Assembly (NCBI GenBank): GCA_002633005.1
Contig: NMRA01000386.1
Location: 262,032 to 326,031 of the forward strand
Source of the DNA: Phoronis australis
Lineage: Eukaryota; Phoronida; Phoronidae
DNA: 64,000 nucleotides
Direction: 5' to 3'
A program made the translations under genes and the position numbers. Position 1 is the stretch's first letter. Each line of letters begins with the position of its first letter. Positions 11,870 through 23,900 of the stretch are shown here, one piece after another. Below the pieces are notes generated by a model. The model was not told the DNA's origin. It ran no database searches and saw only the letters and a list, made by a program, of their open reading frames with translations.

Positions 11870-12485
11870 CTGTGGACAACGATAAAAGAATTTCTTCACT
11901 TAAATAGCAAACAATTCTATTTCGTTAAATTTCTCCACAAAACTAAAGACTAAGAAGATTTTAGTCTACCGTAGTGCGTAGATATCATAAAAAATATGCA
12001 AAAGGATAATCAGCCTATAACTCTCGTATTCCACCATTGGATCCTAGCCTTTTGTGATTGAGTACAAGGTGCCTCTATCACACCAACGTCCTCATCAATT
12101 ACATAAGCACACACCTACATTCAGAACTTACTCAGCTGAAGGATATGATCATTAACTGCCGGGCTTCCCGATTTATCTGCACTGTGCGGACAATAACTGT
12201 TTTGTGCAATGGACTCATATAGTGTCATTCTTTGTGTTGAAAGGTTGTTTTGGAGTCAAACTTAATGGCTTCATCAGTTTAAGTACTAGCACTATTAAAG
12301 CTACCATCAAACAGCTTCAAAAACTGTTGACGTGCATTCACAATTACAGTGTTAGATACTTTTGAAATAAAGGTGATATGACATCATATCCCCTGGCGTG
12401 CGCAGTGTTAAAAATGGTGAATTACCGATTTTGGGAACTGAATGAGGGACTGCTCAAATAAAAAGTTTGATAACGGGAGTATTTG

Positions 12486-12607
12486 TTTGAGTTGGAACAA
12501 ATTAAATACATCGACAGCTTCCTAACGTGTCCCTCTATGCGCAAAATGTATTTATAACAATGTGGAATTGATGTTTTAGTCAGTGTGAGGCATAATTCGC
12601 TGAAAAT
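12486..12607. repeat. Dispersed repeat, second copy at 55415-55535
   Basis: It shares an exact GTGTCCCTCTATGCGCAAA block, GAGTTGGAA upstream and AGTCAGTGTGA downstream with 55415-55535. The two copies are clearly homologous but diverged. Confidence 0.7.
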
Positions 12608-12649
12608 CTTCCAGCGTATGATGCACCTATAGGAGCTTCATTATTTCTA

Positions 12650-12720
12650 CTTCGGAGCCAGTAGAGATAGTGGTCATTGTCTCTATTACAGAGCCAGTAG
12701 AGACAGTGGTCACTGTCCAG
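12650..12720. repeat. 37-bp direct repeat, two copies
   Basis: GAGCCAGTAGAGA.AGTGGTCA.TGTC occurs twice in succession with one or two substitutions. Confidence 0.8.
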
Positions 12721-13319
12721 TCATTGTGTAGCACAGCAGTGCAGCCGATAGCCTTGGTACAGCTTTGTACCGATATGGGTAAAAAAGTAGTAAGATAAAA
12801 TCTGACACGAAATTAATGTCATTAAAAACTACAATCTGTCTTGAGTAAAGTAAACTAAATTATTTAACTGTGTTGGAAAAATGATGTTCTATCGTTACTC
12901 TGCTGCTAAAGTTGTGGAGCGATCTTCTGCATTCAATTTGGCTTTTGGCGCCAAGAGATATTGCGTCACCTACTGGCCAATTTCATTTTTCGCCGATTCT
13001 TTAATCAACTGTTGTTCTTTTACGAGGTTGTGTACATGTCACAAAAAATTATTGGAACTGGTTTCACTTCCTTATAAGTTTTTATAATTTAAATATAGAA
13101 AAACTGAATTTCAGAACAAATTTTGCTGCTGCGAAATTGTCGCAAAAATTTAGGAAATGGTGCATGACACGGGCGTACTATTTTCAAAACGACAACATAC
13201 TTATCATTGTTACAAAAGCACGCGAGAAAATGACGTTTGCTGCATTGTTTTTCACTTAAACAGTTGTAACGGGCAAGGTGAGTGTCGGTTGACTCCCAGA
13301 TTGCATGCACCTCATCCAG

Positions 13320-13440
13320 TCTTTAGCTCTTGGAGTTGGTAGAGGTGTTTTGGGTAGCCGAGATTACCCGACCCGGGGATCGAACCAGCTTTCCCCATAA
13401 AACTGGCAAGCGTGTTAACCATTCAGCTAATAGGCAATTG
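13320..13440 (-). mobile_element. tRNA-derived SINE head
   Basis: On the minus strand an A box (TAGCTGAATGG, 13429-13419) is followed about 33 bases later by a B box (GGTTCGATCCC, 13386-13376). This is the RNA polymerase III promoter layout of a tRNA. The flanks do not close a convincing acceptor stem, so a SINE rather than a functional tRNA gene is the better reading. Confidence 0.65.
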
Positions 13441-14741
13441 CCCGTTAGCGAGTAGCTAACAGAGGCTCATATGATTCACCGGAAGCACATCTACAACAAC
13501 CCCCCCCTTCCCTACGGAACGGGCACGCCAAGGTAGTCTCTCATACAGGTCCTTGACTCCTGGAACCTTCCATGCGCGCGGTCAGGCCTTTATGCAGCGT
13601 ACGTCCTGGGCGTTTATTTGGATGCCCTAGCACTAATCTGGAGGCCCTGGCAAGGAGGCCCAATGTATCATTTGGACGCCCACTGTCAATAGGAACCTTT
13701 CAAGTTTGGACTCACACACTGTAATGAATACGCAAAAGGTACCCGCTCATCCAAAACCTTTACGGCAAACAGATGGCGCTGGATGCAATGATGCTTCACT
13801 AACAGGCAGCGCTGCTTACAGTCATGTGACATTCTTGTATGAACTGAATCTTGACCCAGCACCTTGACCTACATTCTACAGCTGCTGATGTCACATCGCC
13901 GTTGTGACAACGTGACATGATGAGCTCAGTGCTTTACTCTTCGTTTATACCGTCAGCTGTTCTTAATCATGGCCACCAACATGTTCATAGTGCATGGTTC
14001 AGTTCGTTAAATAGATACTATATAAGTTGAAACCACTCTCTTTTGCCTTAGTGTTGATAGAACATAAAATATTACAGACATTTCTACTTGGTGAACCATC
14101 ATCAGCTGCCGTGCCGTGCCACGGCCAGTCCGGTCTGCTGGGCTCAGTGTTGTTGGCTAACAAGACACTGAACGAAAAAGAAAATATCGCAAGGGAATAA
14201 AACCTAACATGTATATCACCATGTANTATTTGATCTATATGCGATAGATTATACATTACTCAACACGCAGCAGGTGCTTAAATAAACAACTGGTGTTGAA
14301 ATGAAAGCTGGATGTTTATCGTGGAAACATGTTGTTTTGCAGTATGAAATCAATCAAATTTTTCACTGGACATGGTCAGCTAAATGCACACTAGGGTATG
14401 CTGGCTTGAGAAATAATTTAGGGATTGATTTTTTGACATAAGAGCCCATTTGCCCTTCGAGAATTTGAAACATTGGCATTGGCTTCGTTGCTTTGTTTTT
14501 TTGAAGTGAATGTAAGAATTTTCTTACCAATCTAAGGAAGTGAGGCTTAATAATTAGCAAATGGAAATTAAGAAACTTATGAATAAAGTAATCATTTTAA
14601 TGACTATTCAAGATTCCTTGTTGGTATGTTCAACTTCCTACCGATTTCTGTTTGAATCTGGAAAGCATGCCCTAATAAATTCTCGAGTTAGAAATAATAT
14701 GATTGCGTTATTCTAACTTTGTGGATGTTTTTACCTTACAG

Positions 14742-14946
14742 AGCCTCATGACTGGTCTTATGTACAACCGTCCTACAGACCACATCTCTTACCTTCAAGA
14801 GTGCTTGGGCATGATCAAACAAGAAGGCCTGGAAAGTGTTCGTTGGAATGCCTTCATCCAACTGGAAGCCTCCAAGAGCAAAAGTCCTCTACCACCAATT
14901 CCCACTTCGAGCGTTGGAAAGACCCCTTCAGAGGGAGTTACACCAG
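14742..14946 (+). CDS. AK5: AK5 exon: RIIa/Dpy-30-like N-terminal segment
   Basis: A 205-nt exon starting in phase 0 after TTACAG. It encodes [20 protein letters not shown] and then [20 protein letters not shown]. The pattern (hydrophobic helix, P.D...YL...L) matches human AK5 residues of about 20-60 and resembles RIIa docking folds. It is followed by a Pro/Ser-rich stretch. The preceding exon should end with the IPQLFE-like part. Confidence 0.92.
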
Positions 14947-17900
14947 GTCGGTGATTAGGTCATTATGGTGTAATTAAGTCAAAGCACTGTAATTAAGTCA
15001 CACCTTCTTGGTGATTAGGTGCCTAGTTTTGATTATCTTGTGTAAACCTTATCTACTCCAAAGGGGTTTTGTGGGTTACCATGGTGACCCTTGAAATGGA
15101 TGTATATGTGAGTTGATGATTAATTGTGCTTAGTTAATTCTAGAGATCGTGCTATTGTGTAATTGTGCTAAAATAACGATCAGTTGAAAGAAATTACTCA
15201 TCGTAGAGAATAATATGTTAGTTTAATTCTTTTGGTGGAATGACATCTTGTCTTGTAATGTTGTTAAAGTAATGTTTGTGAAGCCTTTGTTTAAAAAAGT
15301 GCTCAAAATAATTGAATTTCTTGTTAGTGGAGGATGAGCTACTTGGTGTGTTGTTTATGATGTTGTTTTGAAAATAGTTATTTCACCATAGCTTACTTAT
15401 CTTTCATTACAACTTGGTAACTTTTCGTAAAAAACCCAGTAAATTCTTGCTTTTTCATTAGACGAAACCGGATATTCTGATGAGCCTTTGGAAGCTAAAG
15501 GTTTGAAAATTTAATTATAACAATTATTATAATTATAACAATGCTGTTTTATAATTTTTTCACATTATTGATTATGATAGGTTAGAATTAAAAGACACTC
15601 TTATCATGTTAGTAAACATTTTTGTTCACGTCATAGACTATCAAGTTATTATAATAGATTTTAGTGTAGTAAACATTTTTGAGTTGTTGATTATAATTCA
15701 ATGAATTATTCGCATGTACCAGGTTTTACTGACCTTTCAAAACTATTGTTGTTTTTATTTTGTTATGTTCACAGTATTTTATTTGTTTTGTCTGTGATAA
15801 TAAATGCATGCACTTTCATTTTGAGATCTTCTTAATTATAAAAGATAGTGTTTACAAGTAAACCAAAAGTTTTCATGGCAACGTTGTTAATTCTGCTGCT
15901 GTAGAAACATTTGTTTTATTTGTAAAATTCACAAATTCTTTTTCTTGTGTTATACTATGTGTCTTTGTCTAAGTATTTGACTCGGTGTTTCATGTAAGAA
16001 TTACCAATATGAAGGTTGATTATAGCAACACCCTGTGTGAACAGTGCAAGTCATAATTTATTTTTTAACTGAATTATGCAAAACCCATGTAGTATTTACG
16101 GAAGTCTCAACGTCTTATTTAGTTAGGCAAGAATTTTAATTAGTATAATTCCCAAATCAGCTTCTACAATGAAACTCTGCATCAAATTGTGAATTATACA
16201 AATTTAATCAATACATGTTTCTTTGTCATAGCAAGAAATCGACTAAAACACTAGGGATACTTCATCCGCATGCATTATAATCTTCCAGTACTAATTACTA
16301 TCGATTTCCATCTATTTTAGAAGCTCCTACCCAAATGAAGCGCACTGCACCACTGCCACCTATTGGTCAGACAACACAACAAGCAAACACCTCAATTTAC
16401 AACATTCCACAATGCCCTATAATGTTTGTGATGGGTAAGTTATAGAGATCAAGATTAGGTGTACGCACTTTTCGTTGAAATTGCCGTTAAAGTAACTGCC
16501 CATTAAGGGACTTCTCAAAATAACTTTTTGAACACAATTTTAACTTGTGAAATTTTATATTTTGAAATTTGGTGATCACAGATATAGGCATCAAGTACAT
16601 GGAAAAACTGCTGTGGAGTTTATTGCATCTCTGTATTTTCCTAAACAGGGATGCCCAGAACTTTAGTTGTTCACACTGAAATTGCTAATTCTTGGTTTTT
16701 GTTAAATGTCAAAAGTTGCAAAACATTTCTAGGATTTTCTGTAAATGCCAGCGCAAGAACCCTGCTGTCAAAACCGAGATTTCACCTACCAATGAACGGG
16801 TGTGTGCCTTGCATGGGCATTATGTTGGTCTGCATTATATGTTTCCATGGTCGTCAAGAATTTTATTTAGTCGTTTTCGTGGGTTGATAATTTGTGTCTC
16901 AAGGTATTTGAGAAGACCCAGAGTTTAGGTTACAATGATAGCCTTAAGTACCATTACACACGAGGCGTGTAATAAAATACTTCTCTAAGGCGGAGGCTGA
17001 AGAATACCACGCTACAGATGCACATTGCTAATGAATGACTTCAATCTATGGTGCATGCCAAAAAATGGACAAAATTACCTGTCATGATGGCAGAGTGCAA
17101 GCAGAACTCCCAGTGATGACGTCTGAGTGCCTGCAGAATTCATGATCAGCATAGCTAGTCATTACCCGTCATTACATGTCATCACCCGTCGTGACGTGTC
17201 ATTATCTGTCGTGACGGGCGAAATGGAATATTTTTCTGATTGCTTTTGGTGTCTACTGTATTATGTATGTTTTGCACCTACAGTTTGATGACATCATGCA
17301 TTACAATAAACAAATTTGGACTCGATGTCTTATTGCATATACAACAATGTGACAGTTCGGTGGATGTGCAATTAAACCAATTTCAGTCAAAAATATTTGC
17401 CAAAGTTGCCCTTTTCAGCGGTTTCAAATCATGTTTCTGTTAATTTTCTACAATTTTTTTAAATATCTGGCGGTTAGCTGTGGTATTCATATTTCAGAGT
17501 ATTTTTTAACATTTTTGGACACCCTAAACTTCGAAATATTTATTACGGGATGGTGTTGCATGAGTGTCCTCAAGGATATGCATTAGGTCTGAGTGTAACC
17601 CTGGGTTAGAGCCTCTTCAAACAATGTCATTTTTCAAAACACGAATGCGAGTTGCTGCGATTTGTACAAATAACGTTAAGTTAACTTTGTATGTCTGAAA
17701 TCCAGCAGTGTAGCAATTGTTAAGAACTGAGTTACGGTGCATGGGATGAAGGATAGAGGTTGTGAGAAACAAAACACATAAATGAGAAGAGCCTGCACAA
17801 AGTCTGCTTCTGGGAACCTAGGGCAGGTCATGAAAGAGAAGGATTGTCTCCCCTGCATTCATCCAAATTATAGACCCTCCTACGGGTCTGTATAATGATT

Positions 17901-20900
17901 TCAATGATTTATATCTAGGTGGACCTGGCAGTGGCAAAGGCACCCAAATCAAAAGACTCCTTCAGCGTTATGAGGGCTGGGTGTTCCTGTCAATGGGAAA
18001 CCTCTTGAAGAAGGAGATCGCGGGAGAGGGGTCATCCTCGGACAAGTGGACTGAGATTCTTAATCTTGTGAACAATGGGGAACTCGCACCACAGGTGGGT
18101 GGTAGAGATAAGCGAACGACTTTAATGTATGTGCTTTGAGTGGCAGTGGGGCTTTTAAACAGTACTCGAATTTTCTCGCAAGAACCAGTAAATTTGCTTT
18201 TTCCTAATAAAACAAAGGTCGATTTATTAGGGAAGTGATTGGGAAACAATAAACAATAGACCAAAAAAGAGAAATTTTCCAACTGTATATCGTCATGACC
18301 GTTAAGTTTACGTTCATCATGTAGCAGTTGATTCACTGCAATATGAAACAAATCATTTAGGAATCAGCATAGTAGTGGGGTTTGTTTTGTGTTGTGCTCT
18401 TGTTCTTTTAATTCTTGCTTCATAAAAATTTGCCCAGAATTATACTATCCAGAGTATACCCTAACAATGATTTTTGTGCCTCTAAAGTGATAATTACCTC
18501 CATCTTCAACAGGATGTCGCGTTGGATGTCCTTGGCAACGCCATGGCACAGAATCAGTCGGCAACAGGGCTTATTGTTGAGGGGTTCCCGCGGTCTATGC
18601 CACAGGTGGACTTGTACAATCAGAAGGTAGGCTAATTTACTGACAATAATGGTTGTGGGGGCTGTAATTATACAGGCTTGGTGGTCTGAAGAGTGACTGT
18701 CTGCACATTTTATGTAAACACGTTTGTGCTTTATCAGTCAGTATTCGAGATATCATGTCATCCTGAAACTTAAAGGTACAGCTAATTTAACATTTTGTCT
18801 AATTATTGTAACTTGCATTTTTTGCCATGAATTCTTCAAGCATTTTCGCTTGGTAATTAGAAAAGTTCAGTGAAAGGTAGCAGTTTTTAAGCCTAAGATC
18901 AAACAAAATGAATTTAAAGGTTGTACCGTTTCATTAATTTTTTACTTCAGCTCCAAATTTGGGAATTTTTTAGTAAAAAGTGCGTATCTGCCAAATGAAT
19001 AGTATTTTGATTATTATTGTCATTATTATTATTTAGTAATTATTCTATCCTGTTGCAGATTGGCCGTGTTGACCTCGTGATCATGATCGACTGTGAAGAA
19101 GGTGTGTGTACGAAGAGGCTCTTAGACCGCATGAAGGACGGGGGTCAAAGTCAGAGTAGTCTTACCAGAATAGCCAGTCGCATTGATCGATTCAAGCAGA
19201 CGTTACCGGTGGCCAAATATTTCGACGATCTGCAAAAAGTTGCAGTGGTGAGATTTTTGCTTGATTTGTGCACTCGGCTAAGGTTTTATATTTGAATTTT
19301 TTAATTTTTTTATTAAAAATGTCAGTCAGTCTCTGTAGATTGTTTTGTTAAGTGTTTGCCTGGGTTTTTTTTGGAATACCGTGGAATTTGATGCAAAATA
19401 ACAGCAAAATGCAACCAAGTCCAAAAGCTGATTATTACAATAATTAAATGATAACAATTTGCCTTTGACTTGAACAATAATGTCAGAGACGGGTTATAGT
19501 TATAATTATATATTAATGCAATGTTGACGCAGCTGGTCAGACAGTGTTTGTATTTATGGCTAAAAAGGGTCAACAAGCTTTTCAGGAACATAAAAGTTGT
19601 CAAATTGAAAAACCTCTTTCAGAAAAGGTGGTATTGGCTACTTCAACTATCAAAACAATTTAAATGTAATTGTAATTATTTGTGTTAGTGGTTAATTGTG
19701 ACATAATTTTCATCATTTTGTGTTGGACAGATTTTTACACAGTAACATCCTCTGAATACTTATCCTTGGTTATAAATCGAGTCATTGATACATGTTACAG
19801 ATTGAGGGTGACAAAAAAGCAGACTCTGTGTTCTACGATCTGTGTTCTGTGTTTGAGCATGTCTTCTACAATCCCAGCATCCCGGTCCCCCTAGGTATGT
19901 TTGAGTGTTTCTCCAAGATGGCTCTGTGTTCTGTGTTTGAACACATATATTCTAGTTAGGGTAAAGTTATCTTTAATTTAGAACGCAATATCAATAATGG
20001 CGGAATGTTGAAATTTTATTTTTATCAAAACTTTCAACAAAAATGAATAGAAGAAAAGTGTAGTCCTATCATTTGTTGTAAGTGTTTATTGTACAGCAGT
20101 GTAGTCAAGAAACACAATGGCATTTGGCATTTTTAACAATGTAGTGAGCTTTCCAAAAATGGAAAAACGAGGATTTTGACAATTTTATTCAAATTTGAGG
20201 AAACTTCATGTTTATGTGTATCTTGTCTAATGTCATCTCTTTATCATAACTTAAAAGCTGGCTGTAAAGCTAATGATATTATGGCTTTGACTAATTATTT
20301 AGTGACAGATTAGTCACATTTTAGTCAACTAGTTTCTAACCCATAGAGTAGGAGAGCTAATTTCTAGATGTGGGAAGAGCTTGCTCTACATTTGCTTGAG
20401 GTGAGCGGCTCAAGCTTGGCCTCAAGCAATAGCAAATTCCAAGCCCTCAAATCACATCCAGCCTGAGTGATACATGATATGAATGGAAATTATTCACTTT
20501 TTTGAAGGAATGCCTTTTTAGGCGCAGCTTTCAGACAAGTAATTTTATATGTCTCCTAACCATTTCTCCTTGTCAGAATTGGAATCCACAGTTTTGTAAC
20601 GCTGCTGTCTTATAAACCTGTTTGCTTGGTTAGTAATCCATGTCTATTTCACTTTTGAATTATGTGCCCTGTCATATACCATACCCCTTTGGATTCAGAC
20701 TGCTCTTGGCATTCAAATCGAGAAGCAAGAAAATCGTTGTTCTGTTGGCGTTAAACTGAACGCGATTAATGTGGTTATTAAAAAGGGAAATTTCTAAAAA
20801 TTTTAGTGTGTGTTTACCCAGATGAATAAACCAGTTTCGTAACTCTGGATTTCCCTTTCTTGTTTCACCTTATGTGCATGTCTTGACACCTATAGGCACT

Positions 20901-23900
20901 TTCAAGGGTACTGTTGATTTCAGAGGTAGGCTTTTCTAAATTTGTGACAGTAAACCAGCCACTGTTTTGTTCTGCTTGATTCCGTGTGCTGTCATGACAG
21001 TCACGCTTACAGTGGTTTTTAACTTGAAAAAGGTTGACTATACTTCATTTCCTTAAAAATCAGCAAAATTTCAAAGTAAAATATTTTGGATAATTTTAGT
21101 TTGATACTTTTCGTCTGTTTTTCCTTCTCGATTTCCATCTTAATTTCAACAGATCCAGATGAGCTTGGATGAAATTCATCAACCTTTTTGAAGTCTGTTG
21201 TAGCTTATACTATTGAAATGGCATAAAATGTTTAAATATCTTTTACGTGTATTTGCCAATTTACCAGTCAGTAGAAATTACTTGTTAATGACACTGCTGA
21301 TTTATGATATAATCAGTAAAGTCTGTTAAAGATCTCAGAATACCTCAATCACTAAGAAATTCAATATTTTAAAATACAGCATTTCACTTTATCAACTAAA
21401 AAGCATCATAAACTGATTTAGTAAAGGGAAATGTAATAAAAATTTCCTTAATTTAGGACATTTTCTGAATGGCACTAAATGTGTGAACATAGACTGTTAC
21501 CCTTATTGCTTCCTGTGTACTGCAATTACTTCATTAAGATGTCGTTGAATGTATGAGAGCTCTCTGTTATAGGAGGTAGTATAAAGTTCCCGAAGCCACC
21601 ACCACTTCAGCGGCCATCTTCCCCGGGTAAACGACCGCGGAGTCGAGGCAAATCGTCTGGAGCTCGGCCCATCTCTGGCATGGAGAAAGTGCAGAGGATA
21701 GAGATATCTGTCAAAGACACGGGAAGATGCGCGGGTATCCCAGAATGCCCTATTTTCTTCCTGATGGGTGAGTGACAGATTGAGTTGGTGATGGTGGCAC
21801 ATGTTGAAAGCATTGTTTTCCCCAAGGCTTGTGTTTCAGTTTTATTAGAATTCAGTGGTGCCAATGCGCTTTTCTATTAGGAAAACTCAATGAAACCAGT
21901 CTTACTGATCTATGTTAGAACAAAATGTTAAGACATGTCTGCCTGAGCGAAAAATGCAGGGGTTCAAAGCCACACCCCATTTTCCACCCAAGTTGGGCTG
22001 GTGATGTTATATAAGTCGGTGTATATGCAGCCTGTGCAATTCTCAGGCATTTTTGAATATGAACTTGTTATACGATCAGGGTAATTTAATCACTAAGTTC
22101 CAGACAAATGTGCTCAGGGGAGTCTCTCCATGGCTGAATTACCACTGTGGTAATAATTAACATGCATTGTGGGATACTCCTAAAACTTATGGTTCTTGAT
22201 TTGCTTTCATTTTGGGCTTAAAGGAGGAAGTAGTTCACATAGTGGCTTAAATTTTGTGGATGATTGTAAATCATGGGTGCTGTGCACATGTAATTACAGT
22301 AGGCCTTTTGAAATTGACACGCGATGTCCAGTGAAAGTAGTTCTTTGTGAACCCTGCTCTTAGTCATACAACTGTCCCTGTTGAACTGTGTAACTAAGCA
22401 CTGCATAATAAAGAGTTTATGGTATTCGGGGTTAGAAGATTAATTGTTTGATTACCCCATTTGGATTCTGAATAGTTGAGCCTGGAATGTATACCAACAT
22501 TGAATTTTCATTGTCTGTTCAATCAAGATGTTTTTTTCATATGAATTTGGTTTTGCAACCTTCTGATAAACTGCAATGTATCGCATTGACCTCCAGTATA
22601 ACTGACAGCTTCTGCAAGCTTGTGAAAACTAACATCAGTATAGACGATGAAAACTCCCTCTGGTGTGGTTTTTAATAACATTCGTAAATTTTTTACGTAA
22701 AATTTAAAACTTAATGTTGTCGTCAGGTGGCCCCGGTAGTGGCAAAGGTACGCACGCAGCTCGACTGGTGGAACGGTATCCAGGGTTTGTACACTTGTCC
22801 ATGGGCGACATCTTGAGGCGAAATATCTCAGAAAAGGGATCAGCGGAAGACAAGTGGTCTATGGTGTCGAGTCTGGTACAGAAAGGCGAGATGGCGCCAC
22901 AGGTATGGTTAAGCGTCATACTTGAGCTAAACATTACAGATGCAGTCTGCTTCTCCAAGTGGTTGTAGCAAGCAGTGATTAGTCTTGTGGTAAAGGTGAG
23001 GCTATGTAGAGTGCATGCCGAAAAGAATCGGACAAAATTGTGTATTATGTAAGCGGAAGTGCACACCATGATGGCTGAGTGCGAGCTTCTGGAATTCCGC
23101 AATAGAGTAGCTGGAATGACCTGTCATAACCCATCATCTTATGATGGGAAATGATATTTTGTACGATTACGTTTCGCCAGTACTGTATTCATGACCAGGC
23201 TCTTTAGCCTAAGCGGTCTTTGTGTTCTGAACTGGATCAGTACAGCAACTATTAATTATTACAGACCTGATCAGTGTTACCAGGTGTTGCTGACTGGATT
23301 GGAGCATTGATCTGGTAGTCACTGAAGTTGTTGACTATTTGAATTTAAATTTAGCCCTCAATGATTGTACAGTAAATTGTAAATCAACTATGGGAACTGT
23401 TACATGTTGCTTCAAAAGACCATTACTGCCGCTTTGTTTTATTTGAAAGCCTCATAAGATGATTTGTAACACAAAATTAATTTTTGGATTGTTTTCAAAA
23501 TAAAAGGAACTTTGGAATTTTAGATTTTCTTTGTTTAATTTCTGAATAATTCTAATTCTGTTGTCAGACACTAAAATACACTTTGGATTGAAAGTTACGA
23601 AATGCTTTTAAAGTAATACTTTTTGATTGAGAAAACTTAAAAAAGCAAATTAAGTGAAAATATTTAAAGAGTAAAGCTGATTTGCCAAGGGTGTCTTGTT
23701 GATCTTCATTTTGAATTGTTTTCAAGATGACATAATTGCTCAATCTCTTGACTGGTGGCAGCCTTGTCACTAACGTTTACTTTACAACTGACAGTGTCCT
23801 CTTTATTTCCTGCAGAACGTTACAGCCGATCTGTTGATTGAATCTCTCAGGAATCACCCCTCGGCGACAGCCTTTGTCATCGAGGGTTACCCTCGCACTA

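Larger units (their letters stand above)
11870..14741. other. PIGK/AK5 divergent intergenic region and missing first exons
   Basis: This lies between the first recognised PIGK exon and the first recognised AK5-like exon. It should hold both promoters, the PIGK signal-peptide exon and AK5 exon 1. None could be identified with confidence. A good donor (CAAG then GTGAGT) on the plus strand near 13275 could close a 5' non-coding exon. A dispersed repeat (12486-12607), a 37-bp repeat (12650-12720) and a tRNA-derived SINE also lie here. Confidence 0.4.

Noticed and set aside
14050-14200. Open plus-strand frame after TATTACAG (FLLGEPSSAAVPCHGQSG)
   Set aside because: Does not match AK5 exon 1, lacks a donor in the right phase and contains no start codon.
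13999-14256. Hydrophobic minus-strand ORF as PIGK signal-peptide exon
   Set aside because: It has a hydrophobic run but no starting Met before it in frame with good context, and no donor giving the required phase.
21935-22010. Possible tRNA-like SINE (GGTTCAAAGCC)
   Set aside because: Only a B-box-like word; no A box.
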